Source: Allocoprococcus sp004560705 (GTDB lineage: Bacteria > Bacillota > Clostridia > Lachnospirales > Lachnospiraceae). Taken from it: a DNA stretch of 64,000 nt. Made by a program: the position numbers and the translations under genes. Location of the stretch: assembly GCF_052065755.1 (NCBI RefSeq), contig NZ_JBQHTK010000006.1:1-64000 (forward strand), written 5' to 3'. The notes below the pieces were generated by a model. The model searched no databases, was not told the DNA's origin, and was given only the letters and a program-made list of their open reading frames with translations. Positions 23,741-31,334 of this stretch are shown one piece after another (positions within the stretch are counted from its first letter, which is position 1; each line of letters opens with the position of its first letter).

Positions 23741-24769
23741 ATGGGAATCGTACTTGCGATTTTTATCTTTGGTTTTATCGTGTTCTTCCATGAACTGGGA
23801 CATTTTATCCTGGCCAGAAAGAACGGAATCGACGTAGATGAGTTCTGGATCGGAATGGGTCCGACTCTTCTGCACAAAAAAATCGGCAATACCGATTATT
23901 GTCTGAAACTCCTTCCCATCGGAGGCGCATGTATGATGGGAGAAGATGAAGTCGATGATTTGAGCGAGGGAAGCTTCAACAGCAAATCCCCGTGGCGGCG
24001 GATCTCCGTCATTGCGGCAGGACCGGCCTTTAACTTCATACTTGCATTCATCTGCAGTATCATTTTTATCGGCATCATCGGTGTCGATAAGCCGGTCGCA
24101 GGAAGCGTAACCGAAGGAAGCCCGGCCTATGAAGCAGGACTTCAGGCGGGAGATAAGATCGTGAAGATCGGCAGCAAACACATATATATTTTCCGTGATA
24201 TCTCTGTCTACGAACAGCTTCACGCGGGAGAAGAACAGGAGATCGCTTATATTCGTGACGGAGAAAAGCATTCCGTCATTCTCACTCCGGTACAAAATGA
24301 AAACGGATACTATATGATCGGGATAACAAGCACCGGATATGAGAAAGCCGGTATTTTCGATATGCTCAAATACAGTGTCTTTGAAGTTCGCTATTGGATC
24401 GATTCCACGATCAGCGGCCTGCGGATGCTGTTCACCGGCAAAGTCGGAGTGAGCGAACTCTCCGGACCGGTAGGAGTCGTCAATATTGTAGATAATACCT
24501 ACAAACAGTCCAAATCAGGCGGCGCTCTGCTGGTGTTTGTCAATATGCTGCGACTTGCCATACTCCTTTCCGCCAACCTGGGTGTTATGAACCTGCTGCC
24601 GATTCCGGCACTGGACGGAGGAAGACTGTTGTTCCTGATCGTCGAAGTCATACGAGGCAAACGTATACCGCCGGAAAAAGAAGGATATGTACACTTGACA
24701 GGAATGGTATTCCTGCTCGGACTCATGGCATTTGTCATGTTCAATGATGTAAGGAAGATCTTCTTTTAA
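23741..24769 (+). CDS. rseP: RIP zinc metalloprotease RseP (site-2 protease family)
   Basis: A 342-residue intramembrane protease. The zinc-binding HELGH (17-21) lies in the first helix, a PDZ domain spans about 110-190, and the second active-site motif NLLPIPALDGGRL (about 285-297) supplies the third ligand. In Firmicutes this family cleaves anti-sigma factors, signal peptides and pheromone precursors. It is only three bases downstream of dxr and ends the cluster before a terminator. Confidence 0.93.
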   Translation: MGIVLAIFIFGFIVFFHELGHFILARKNGIDVDEFWIGMGPTLLHKKIGNTDYCLKLLPIGGACMMGEDEVDDLSEGSFNSKSPWRRISVIAAGPAFNFILAFICSIIFIGIIGVDKPVAGSVTEGSPAYEAGLQAGDKIVKIGSKHIYIFRDISVYEQLHAGEEQEIAYIRDGEKHSVILTPVQNENGYYMIGITSTGYEKAGIFDMLKYSVFEVRYWIDSTISGLRMLFTGKVGVSELSGPVGVVNIVDNTYKQSKSGGALLVFVNMLRLAILLSANLGVMNLLPIPALDGGRLLFLIVEVIRGKRIPPEKEGYVHLTGMVFLLGLMAFVMFNDVRKIFF

Positions 24770-24778
24770 AATGAAATT

Positions 24779-24822
24779 CGATGGTGTGTGGAGAAAATGA
24801 TATCACACAGCATCGGATTTTC
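24779..24822 (+). terminator. Terminator of the pyrH-rseP cluster
   Basis: CGATGGTGTGTG (24779-24790) pairs with CACACAGCATCG (24804-24815), allowing one bulge or mismatch, followed by a short T run. Confidence 0.75.
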
Positions 24823-24920
24823 TATTTGCGGTAGCGTGTGGATGTAAAATGGAGTGAACTTTTTATTATTCAGATGAAGGTAAAAGAAAACAATATATAT
24901 AATAGAAAGGAAGAGATATC

Positions 24921-25424
24921 ATGCGAGAGCAGCTGACAGAAAGTGATGTTAAAAAAATCCGGGAGGAAATCGAATACCGTAAGCTTGTTGTCCGGAAGGA
25001 AGCGATAGAAGCAGTAAAAGAAGCAAGAGCACACGGGGATTTAAGCGAAAATTTCGAATATCATGCGGCAAAGAAAGATAAAAACCGAAACGAAAGCCGA
25101 ATCCGCTATCTGGAAAGAATGCTGAAAACAGCAGTGATCGTATCGGATCAATCAGAAGATGGAGTAGCCGGAATCAATAACAGGATCACCGTTTATTTTC
25201 CGGAAGATGACGAGGAAGAAACATTCAAACTGGTCACTTCCATTCGCGGAAATTCGCTGAACGGATATATCAGCACCGAATCTCCAATCGGAAAAGCAAT
25301 ATTCGGACATAAGGTTGGCGATACCGTATCGGTGAAAGTCAGTGACGACTATTCTTATGATATAAAGATTGTTAAAATTGAGAATACGACGGATGATGAA
25401 GAGGATAGGATTCGGGCGTATTAG
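24921..25424 (+). CDS. greA: GreA/GreB family transcription elongation factor
   Basis: This 167-residue protein has an N-terminal coiled-coil whose tip EARAHGDLSENFEYHAAKK carries the acidic residues that stimulate RNA cleavage by backtracked RNA polymerase. The C-terminal FKBP-like domain follows (about 85-160), with SPIGKAIFGHKVGDTV. Length is typical. GGAAGAG lies ahead of the ATG. A paralog elsewhere in the genome is possible, so greA is the family-level name. Confidence 0.85.
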   Translation: MREQLTESDVKKIREEIEYRKLVVRKEAIEAVKEARAHGDLSENFEYHAAKKDKNRNESRIRYLERMLKTAVIVSDQSEDGVAGINNRITVYFPEDDEEETFKLVTSIRGNSLNGYISTESPIGKAIFGHKVGDTVSVKVSDDYSYDIKIVKIENTTDDEEDRIRAY

Positions 25425-25429
25425 TTGTG

Positions 25430-25465
25430 GTATAGTTCAGGTGCCTGGTATAGTTCAGGTGCCTG
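25430..25465 (+). repeat. Two exact tandem copies of an 18-bp repeat containing CAGGTGCCTG
   Basis: The unit GGTATAGTTCAGGTGCCT occurs at 25430-25447 and 25448-25465, followed by GTCACTG. The CAGGTGCCTG palindrome resembles short REP-type intergenic elements associated with RAYT transposases in Firmicutes, but no such transposase is in the window. Confidence 0.8.
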
Positions 25466-25517
25466 TCACTGTAAAAAAAACATAAACTGATGTCGACTAA
25501 AAACAGGATGTGGAAAA

Positions 25518-25922
25518 ATGGACAATACAAGATTATGTGAACAAAGGAAGGAAACGTTGCATGCGCTACAAGAGTGCAGTTCTGAAGAGAATCTCTGGAA
25601 CTGTATCGTTGCGTATCAGGATTATCCGTTTTATACCAGTACCGGGCTTCCATTTCGATATACATTGAAAATCGGGCGTAATGGAGAATATACAAAAGAA
25701 TTATTTATCGATCGAAGGGAGAACAGTAAGTCGTTGTCGTGGAGTTCGGTGAGAATTGCATTTGGAAAAGCGGCTGTGAAGAAAGGGTATGTATTTAAAC
25801 GTCCGAAAGAGATCGCTGATGTGCGGGGAATCAGTTATGTTTATAGTCTGCTGTGGCGTTTTGGGGTTATAATGGTACCGGAAGATGTGGAAGGAAGCTG
25901 CGAGGGAGTGTATGAGCCATGA
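25518..25922 (+). CDS. Conserved hypothetical protein, 134 residues
   Basis: I do not recognise a characterised family. The sequence has a helical, charged N-terminus and a central basic/aromatic core (TLKIGRNGEYTKELFIDRRENSKSLSWSSVRIAF). No membrane segment, signal peptide or metal motif is visible. The codon pattern looks protein-coding. The ATG lies seven bases after an AGGATG-type purine site. It sits alone between the tandem repeat and the preQ1 leader, with no clear promoter. Confidence 0.55.
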   Translation: MDNTRLCEQRKETLHALQECSSEENLWNCIVAYQDYPFYTSTGLPFRYTLKIGRNGEYTKELFIDRRENSKSLSWSSVRIAFGKAAVKKGYVFKRPKEIADVRGISYVYSLLWRFGVIMVPEDVEGSCEGVYEP

Positions 25923-26019
25923 ACTCAGACATCAAGAACAAACAAGATCAAAAGGACGATGAGGCCACCAGTTAGAATATGGCAGAGAAAGGAAGTAGAT
26001 AAAGGATAGAAATTATGGA

Positions 26020-26048
26020 TTGCCATAAATGGGAAACTGTGGTACACT
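26020..26048 (+). promoter_or_regulatory. Promoter of the preQ1-controlled operon
   Basis: TTGCCA (26020-26025) and TACACT (26043-26048) with a 17-bp spacer. The predicted start near 26055 puts the aptamer at the very 5' end of the transcript. Confidence 0.65.
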
Positions 26049-26059
26049 ATTTCTCGAAA

Positions 26060-26093
26060 CTGGTTCGAAAACCTCCCAGTATAAAAAACTAGG
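26060..26093 (+). ncRNA. preQ1-I riboswitch aptamer
   Basis: Thirty-four bases form a CTGG/CCAG stem (26060-26063 with 26076-26079) closing a loop TTCGAAAACCTC. The A-rich tail TATAAAAAACTAGG follows, and its GG-containing end can pair with CC in the loop as the H-type pseudoknot. Length and layout are the same as the known 34-nt class I preQ1 aptamers. PreQ1 is a queuosine precursor, so the element ties the following operon to queuosine metabolism. This is motif reading; RF00522 covariance scoring would confirm it. Confidence 0.88.
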
Positions 26094-26114
26094 CAAAGTA
26101 AATCAGAATATATT

Positions 26115-26188
26115 CAGGCTGCAGGAAAGCAGCCTGGTTCATGATGCTTTTGTTTATGGAGGTTTCTGTAAACAAAAGCTATTTTTTT
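26115..26188 (+). terminator. Leader hairpin and rho-independent terminator of the preQ1 operon
   Basis: A GC-rich hairpin CAGGCTGC/GCAGCCTG (26115-26122 with 26129-26136) precedes a second stem GCTTTTGTTTA/TAAACAAAAGC (26146-26156 with 26169-26179) followed by TATTTTTTT. The second is a classical intrinsic terminator, placed between aptamer and first gene, so ligand-dependent termination is likely. The aptamer tail ATAAA can pair with TTTAT of the terminator 5' arm, a possible antiterminator. Confidence 0.8.
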
Positions 26189-26222
26189 GCCTTTGAAAAT
26201 AATAAGGAAAGGGAAAAAGAAG

Positions 26223-27197
26223 ATGGAACGAAGAAAAGTGATTATTGACTGTGATCCTGGAATTGATGACAGTCTTGCGATCATGCTGGCGCTTAAATCA
26301 GAAGAGATCGAAGTGATCGGAATTACGATCGTGTGTGGAAATGCTCCTGTGGAGATGGGATTTGGAAATACAAAGAAGGTCCTGCGGCAGATGGGCAGAC
26401 TGGATGTACCGATTTTTGTCGGGGAAAAGAGACCGGTCAGGCGGGAATATGTGAATGCGCTTGACACCCATGGAGAAGATGGACTTGGTGAAAGCTATTT
26501 GTCGGAAGTGGATGGCTATGAACAGCAGATGGATGCTGTTGATTTTATGGCATCGGTGCTGAAAGCGGAGAAGGTTTCGGTGATCGCGTTGGGGCCGATG
26601 ACGAATCTTGCAGTGTTGATTGATCGGGATATGGATGCATTTCTCAACATAGAAGAGCTGGTGTCCATGGGCGGAACGTTTAAAAGTCATGGAAACTGTT
26701 CGCCGGTGGCGGAATATAACTACTGGTGTGATCCGGATGCGGCGGCGCTTGTGTACGATACAATGTATGAGAACGGCAAAAAGATTCATATGATAGGTCT
26801 TGATGTGACGCGGAAAATTGTTCTGACACCGACGATTTTGGAATATATTTGCCGGCTGAATCCTGAAACGGGTGATTTTATCAGGAAGATTACAAAGTTT
26901 TATTTTGATTTTCACTGGCAGTGGGAGCATATCATCGGGTGTGTGATCAATGATCCGCTTACAGTGGCGTATTTTATCGACCGAAATATTTGCCAGGGCT
27001 TTGATTCTTATGTACAGATCGAGACACAGGGGATTTCTCTGGGGCAGTCTGTGGTAGATTCGATGAATTTCTACAGAAAAGAGGCCAATGCAAAAGTGAT
27101 GACAGAAGTAGATGTCCTGCGCTTTTTCCGGTTATTCCTTTCCAGAATTCTGGACGTGAAGCCGGAAGAACTGGATATTTTGCAGGATATCATATAG
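26223..27197 (+). CDS. queK: Inosine-uridine-preferring type nucleoside hydrolase, probable queuosine hydrolase QueK
   Basis: A 324-residue nucleoside hydrolase with the N-terminal Ca2+-binding motif DCDPGIDDS (Asp9, Asp11, Asp15, Asp16) and a C-terminal NDPLTVAYF aspartate. The fold cleaves N-glycosidic bonds of ribonucleosides. In C. difficile a member of this family, QueK, releases queuine from queuosine and lies beside an ECF S component. The preQ1 riboswitch in front and the ECF gene behind support the same role here. I start at 26223 because homology (KVIIDCDPG) begins just after it. Other nucleoside substrates cannot be excluded from sequence. Confidence 0.78.
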   Translation: MERRKVIIDCDPGIDDSLAIMLALKSEEIEVIGITIVCGNAPVEMGFGNTKKVLRQMGRLDVPIFVGEKRPVRREYVNALDTHGEDGLGESYLSEVDGYEQQMDAVDFMASVLKAEKVSVIALGPMTNLAVLIDRDMDAFLNIEELVSMGGTFKSHGNCSPVAEYNYWCDPDAAALVYDTMYENGKKIHMIGLDVTRKIVLTPTILEYICRLNPETGDFIRKITKFYFDFHWQWEHIIGCVINDPLTVAYFIDRNICQGFDSYVQIETQGISLGQSVVDSMNFYRKEANAKVMTEVDVLRFFRLFLSRILDVKPEELDILQDII

Positions 27198-27210
27198 GAG
27201 GATTTTGGGA

Positions 27211-27771
27211 ATGAATGTAAAGTCAAGAAAAACATCAGCATATAAAATTTGCATGATTGCATTTGCTATCTGCATCAATTTGATCGGAGGCCAGATCGCG
27301 CTGTTTCTGAAACTTCCGATTTATCTGGACAGTATTGGAACTGTTTTGATTGCTTCGGTTATGGGGCCATTCTATGGAATGCTCCCGAATCTGATCAGTG
27401 GACTGCTTATGGGAATAACGGTTGATATTTATTCCCTGTATTATGCACCGGTTGGGATCATACTTGGGCTTGTGACCGGCCTTGTATACAGGAAATACCA
27501 TCCGAAGAAGTGGTGGATTCTGGTGGCGGCGCTTGTAATAACCATTCCGTCTACGATCGCAAGTTCTTGTATTACGGCGTTTTTGTTTGGCGGAATTACG
27601 TCTTCGGGTTCTACGATCCTTGTTCAGGTGCTGGCCAGAACACCGCTTGGACTGGTGGGAAGCTGTTTTGTTGTGCAATTTATTACGGATTATATCGACC
27701 GAGTGATTTGCTTGTACGTTGTTGCGATCCTGAACAAGGCATTGAAGAAATATTTGAAGGAGAGTTTGTAA
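27211..27771 (+). CDS. qrtT: ECF transporter S component, probable queuine/queuosine uptake (QrtT-like)
   Basis: A 186-residue protein with about six hydrophobic helices. The LPIYLDSIGTVL segment and MGPFYGMLPNLISGLL fit the substrate-binding S components of energy-coupling factor transporters. It would work with the shared EcfA/EcfT module encoded elsewhere. Its place directly after the nucleoside hydrolase and under a preQ1 riboswitch points to uptake of queuine or queuosine. The ATG at 27211 follows AGGAGG by nine bases, and an SDR gene begins two bases after its stop. Confidence 0.75.
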   Translation: MNVKSRKTSAYKICMIAFAICINLIGGQIALFLKLPIYLDSIGTVLIASVMGPFYGMLPNLISGLLMGITVDIYSLYYAPVGIILGLVTGLVYRKYHPKKWWILVAALVITIPSTIASSCITAFLFGGITSSGSTILVQVLARTPLGLVGSCFVVQFITDYIDRVICLYVVAILNKALKKYLKESL

Positions 27772-27773
27772 AG

Positions 27774-28427
27774 ATGAATGTATTGATTACCGGGACCGGC
27801 TCCGGGATTGGGAAAGGGTGTGCGGAATATTTCTTAAAGGAAGGGCATCGCGTGTTTGGATTTGACAGGAAGGAGTCTGCAATTGTGGATGAGAATTATA
27901 CCCATTATTGCCTGGATATCCGAGAAGAATCTGCCTATCCGGAACTTCCGGAGATTCAGGTGCTGATCAACAATGCCGGTGTCCAGAATGACAATGATAT
28001 TGACGTGAATCTAAAGGGAACGATATCGATAACCGAGCATTATGGGATTCAGCCGGAGATTCGCTCGATTGTCATGATCGGATCGGCAAGCGGGCATACC
28101 GGTTCGGAATTTCCGGAATATGCGGCAAGCAAGGGAGGCGTCCTTGCTTATACCAAGAATGTAGCTATGCGGATCGCAGCGTATCAGGCTACTTGCAACA
28201 GCCTGGATTTCGGAGGGGTTATGACCGAATTAAACAGACCGGTGATGGAAGATGAAACACTGTGGAATGAGATTATGGAACTGACTCCTCTGAAGCGGTG
28301 GATGACGGTGGAAGAAGCGGCGGAATGGATCTATTTTATGGCGGTTACGAACCGGTTTTGCACCGGGCAGAATATTTTGATCGATGGGCTGGAAGCGGGA
28401 AACTGCAATTTTGTCTGGCCAAAGTGA
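27774..28427 (+). CDS. Short-chain dehydrogenase in the queuine-salvage-like operon
   Basis: A compact 217-residue SDR with the NAD(P) motif TGTGSGIGKG (6-15), NNAG, and an intact Tyr-X3-Lys (EYAASKGG), preceded by a SAS serine. The segment between strand beta-2 and NNAG is shortened, so it is smaller than the usual 245-260 residues. It starts two bases after the ECF S component stop and lacks its own promoter, so it is the third gene of the preQ1-controlled unit. Its substrate is unknown; it takes a place beside QueK/QrtT where other species carry QueL. Confidence 0.8.
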   Translation: MNVLITGTGSGIGKGCAEYFLKEGHRVFGFDRKESAIVDENYTHYCLDIREESAYPELPEIQVLINNAGVQNDNDIDVNLKGTISITEHYGIQPEIRSIVMIGSASGHTGSEFPEYAASKGGVLAYTKNVAMRIAAYQATCNSLDFGGVMTELNRPVMEDETLWNEIMELTPLKRWMTVEEAAEWIYFMAVTNRFCTGQNILIDGLEAGNCNFVWPK

Positions 28428-28451
28428 CATATCGCTTGTTTATAGAAAAGA

Positions 28452-28484
28452 ATGATTGCGAATCATGGCTTCGTGTGATAACAT
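28452..28484 (+). promoter_or_regulatory. Promoter with overlapping palindrome for the NahK-like kinase
   Basis: TTGCGA (28456-28461) and TAACAT (28479-28484) are spaced by 17 bp. The perfect palindrome ATGATT-GCG-AATCAT (28452-28466) covers the -35 box, a typical repressor site. This promoter separates the kinase from the preQ1 operon. Confidence 0.6.
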
Positions 28485-28556
28485 TATCCTAAAGTGGATA
28501 GATTTCATGTATGGCAGATAGGGGAAGGCTACCCTGCCACCTAAGGAGGAAATGAT

Positions 28557-29645
28557 ATGTTTGAAACACTGAAGATTGTCGGAGAGAAGTTCCGGCTTCC
28601 CGGCGAGCTGTATTCTTACCATGTGATTGCAATGGGAAATATTAATTCTACTTATAAAGTAACTTATACGAATGAGAAGACGTTCAAGTCTTATCTGTTC
28701 CAGAAAGTCAATACGAATGTATTTAAGAGTCCGGTTGAGATTATGGAGAATATCGATCATGTGACGTCGTTCATCCGCGCGAAGTATCCGGATCAGATCA
28801 CCCTTCATTTTCATCATACGAATGAGGGGACGAATTATTATATTGACGGGGATGATGCGTTCTGGCGTGTGATCAATTATGTGGATTCGGTGACGTTTAA
28901 TGCTTCGGATGATCTGCATGTGATCGAGGCGACGGGGAAGGCGTTTGGTAATTTTCAGACACAGCTTTCTGATTTTGACGGTTCGATTCTGCATGAGACG
29001 ATTCCGGATTTTCATAATACGAAAAAGCGGTTGGATACGCTGTTTGCGGATGTGGAAATGGATGAATGTGGCCGTGTGAAGGAAGTATCTGAGGAGATCG
29101 CGTATATTGAGTCGGTTAGAGAGCAGGCGGCGGAGCTTAGTGTGAGATTTGAAAATGGTGAGATCCCGAAGCGTGTCACGCACAATGACACGAAATGTAA
29201 TAATGTTCTGTTTGACAGTGTGACGAAAGAGCCTATCGTGGTGATCGATTTGGATACGATCATGCCGGGTATGTCGATGTATGATTTCGCGGATGCGGTC
29301 CGGTTTATTGCCAATACGGCGGTGGAGGACGAGCCGGATACTTCGAAGGTGTTCTTTGATACAGCGAAATTCCGTGCGTTTGCAAATGGTTTTATCGGGG
29401 CAACGAAGGACTCTCTTACGGAGATTGAGATTGAAAATCTTGTGAAGGCGACGTTTTCGATTACGATCGAGCTTGCGTCCAGATTCCTGGATGATTATAT
29501 TACCGGGGATAAATATTTCCGGTGTGAGTACCCGAAACATAATCTGGTCCGGACCCGCTGTCAGTTGCAGTTGGCGAAGGATATTGCGCGGAAGACGGAT
29601 GAGCTGGAATGGATCATCCGGGATGTTCTGGAGAAACGTTCCTAA
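28557..29645 (+). CDS. Phosphotransferase family protein, N-acetylhexosamine 1-kinase (NahK)-like
   Basis: A 362-residue kinase of the aminoglycoside phosphotransferase/choline kinase fold. The catalytic loop THNDTKCNNVLFD and the metal motif VIDLDTIMPG match NahK, which phosphorylates GlcNAc/GalNAc at C1 in mucin and milk-oligosaccharide catabolism. The N-terminal half (NINSTYKVTY) is the ATP lobe. No galacto-N-biose phosphorylase or sugar transporter is adjacent, so the exact sugar is inferred from family resemblance only. AAGGAGG precedes the ATG. Confidence 0.75.
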   Translation: MFETLKIVGEKFRLPGELYSYHVIAMGNINSTYKVTYTNEKTFKSYLFQKVNTNVFKSPVEIMENIDHVTSFIRAKYPDQITLHFHHTNEGTNYYIDGDDAFWRVINYVDSVTFNASDDLHVIEATGKAFGNFQTQLSDFDGSILHETIPDFHNTKKRLDTLFADVEMDECGRVKEVSEEIAYIESVREQAAELSVRFENGEIPKRVTHNDTKCNNVLFDSVTKEPIVVIDLDTIMPGMSMYDFADAVRFIANTAVEDEPDTSKVFFDTAKFRAFANGFIGATKDSLTEIEIENLVKATFSITIELASRFLDDYITGDKYFRCEYPKHNLVRTRCQLQLAKDIARKTDELEWIIRDVLEKRS

Positions 29646-29647
29646 GT

Positions 29648-30715
29648 TTATTTATAATAAATTTTTCCAAGCAGACGATCCAGATTGTCTGTATTAATCT
29701 GTTCGATCAGTTCGCCTTGTGCGTAATAAATACTGATCACGGATTCGCATAAGGTCCGGCAGATGCGTTCCAGATCGCGGACGCCGTCTTCCGGGCAGAG
29801 GCGGATCAGTTCTTTTATCGCATCTTCTTTCAGTTCAAGGCCCTGTGGATGTGCCAGCTCATTTTCCAGAGGATCACAGAGATAATCCAGAGAGTCCAGA
29901 TGATATTCGGTGATCAGCTTCGGCCAGACGTAGCCTTCCACGATTTGTTCTTTATCAAACGGTGTGTAGGATGGAAGCTCCACGATATCAAGCCGGTCTT
30001 TCAGGACCGGAGAGAGCGGCTCAAGGCTGTTGGCTGTCGCGATGAAAATTGCATTGGACAGATCCAGCGGAAATCCGAGATAGTTGTCCACAAACCGAGA
30101 ACGGTCGCTGTCCAGAAGGTCGAGCAGTACATTCTCTGGGCAGCCGTGTTCCAGTGAATCCCCCATTTTATCGATTTCATCGAGAAGAATCACCGGGCAG
30201 AAGCTCTTGGAGCGGATCAATGCATCCACGATCCGTCCGGGTCTTGCGTTATGGAAAATGGTCTGGGTGCCGCGAAGAAACAGCGCATCGGAGATCCCTG
30301 CCAGGGAAATCTTGACGCATGGCCTTCCCATTGCCCTTGCGATGGAGGCGGCGATGGAGGTTTTTCCGACGCCCGGAGCCCCTGCGAGAAGTAGAACGGC
30401 ACCATAATTCTTGCCAAGATGCTTCTGGCAGGCCATGTAGCGGAGGATTTTCTCCTTCACATCCGTCATGGCATAGTGGGAGCAGTCCAGAATCCGTTTC
30501 GCCTGTGTCAGATTAATATCCGGGACTTTGTCACCTGCCTGCCACGGAATCTTCAGCATCGTGGTAAGGTAGGCTTCTTTTATATCAGCCGGATCCAGTT
30601 CAATAAGAAAATTCTGTATTTCTTCCGGCATACATTCAAATAACTCCGGCGCGATCCGGTTCCGAAGGCGGTATTTCAGTTGGTTGTGACGGGAGAGCGT
30701 TTCTGTTTCATTCAT
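29648..30715 (-). CDS. Lon-like AAA+ ATPase lacking the protease domain
   Basis: A 355-residue protein closely resembling the AAA+ core of Lon. It has the pre-AAA LKIPWQ..LTQAKRILDCSHYAMTDVKEKIL region (about 54-92), Walker A GAPGVGKT (112-119), Walker B VILLDE (175-180), and a small helical lid ending near 350. It ends at a stop two bases from the convergent NahK-like gene, so the Ser-Lys protease domain of Lon is absent, as is most of the N-terminal substrate domain. I start at 30715 because GGAG lies nine bases upstream. It may be an unfoldase or chaperone. Confidence 0.72.
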   Translation of the reverse strand: MNETETLSRHNQLKYRLRNRIAPELFECMPEEIQNFLIELDPADIKEAYLTTMLKIPWQAGDKVPDINLTQAKRILDCSHYAMTDVKEKILRYMACQKHLGKNYGAVLLLAGAPGVGKTSIAASIARAMGRPCVKISLAGISDALFLRGTQTIFHNARPGRIVDALIRSKSFCPVILLDEIDKMGDSLEHGCPENVLLDLLDSDRSRFVDNYLGFPLDLSNAIFIATANSLEPLSPVLKDRLDIVELPSYTPFDKEQIVEGYVWPKLITEYHLDSLDYLCDPLENELAHPQGLELKEDAIKELIRLCPEDGVRDLERICRTLCESVISIYYAQGELIEQINTDNLDRLLGKIYYK

Positions 30716-30947
30716 GATCTTGTACTCCAATTTTATCTGCATTTGTTTGTTGGATGTATTATAATATATTTGTAGGGATTTTTTCAATAGGATGGAAGTT
30801 AATAATGGGGAGAATAGGGGGAGTTTCATTTTCAATTACAGATTCATTGAAAAATGATATTGTGTATGCTAACATAACGGAAACGGAATACTTTGAAACA
30901 GGAATTGTGCTTGGAATAGAATCATATGAATCAGGAGCGAAGAAATT

Positions 30948-31289
30948 GTGGCAGAAAGAATCATAGAAATTATAAAAATCATACTTACGAACGTACTGAC
31001 AGCATTGTACCAGCCGCTTGGCTTTGCAATGATATTAGCAGTGCTGTTTATGTTCCTATATTTATATGCGCGGGAGCACGGGTGGAAGGAGGCGGCCGGA
31101 ATGTGGTGGAATGCGTTCAAAGCGGATTCCTTTTTCCGCAAGCTGTTTGTGCTGGCATTTTACACGGCGATGCTTCTTTTTCGGACGCTGCTGAACCGGG
31201 ATATCTGGGCGAATCCGCTTTCGGATGTGATCGGAGGGGCGATTTGCTGGATTGGATATAAAGTGAAGTCTAATAACAAACCGCTGTAA
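30948..31289 (+). CDS. Small integral membrane protein
   Basis: A 113-residue protein with three hydrophobic segments (about 8-42, 62-80, 90-105) and a C-terminal RTLLNRDIWANPLSDVIGG, a motif seen in VanZ-like membrane proteins of Lachnospiraceae. The start is a GTG ten bases after AGGAG. Function is unknown. A strong hairpin covers its stop codon. Confidence 0.65.
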   Translation: MAERIIEIIKIILTNVLTALYQPLGFAMILAVLFMFLYLYAREHGWKEAAGMWWNAFKADSFFRKLFVLAFYTAMLLFRTLLNRDIWANPLSDVIGGAICWIGYKVKSNNKPL

Positions 31290-31311
31290 CCTTAAAAAGC
31301 CTACAGCGGTT
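31279..31311 (+). terminator. Bidirectional hairpin between convergent genes
   Basis: AACCGCTGTA (31279-31288) and TACAGCGGTT (31302-31311) form a perfect 10-bp stem. No long T run follows on either strand, so termination strength is uncertain. Confidence 0.55.
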
Positions 31312-31334
31312 CCAGGTTCTGGTGCACTGGTGCG

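Noticed and set aside
23111..24295. 394-codon minus-strand open frame across dxr and rseP
   Set aside because: It spans two clearly conserved plus-strand genes and shows no motif of its own.
26060..26075. Possible tRNA T-loop (GGTTCGAAA)
   Set aside because: No acceptor, D or anticodon stems can be formed around it; the sequence is explained by the preQ1-I aptamer.
28440..29540. 366-codon minus-strand open frame opposite the NahK-like gene
   Set aside because: The translation is dominated by Arg, Ile and His from antisense codons; the plus strand has the kinase motifs.
30754..30966. Plus-strand open frame of 70 codons ahead of the small membrane protein
   Set aside because: No ribosome binding site, no motif, and it overlaps the GTG start at 30948, which has a proper AGGAG site.
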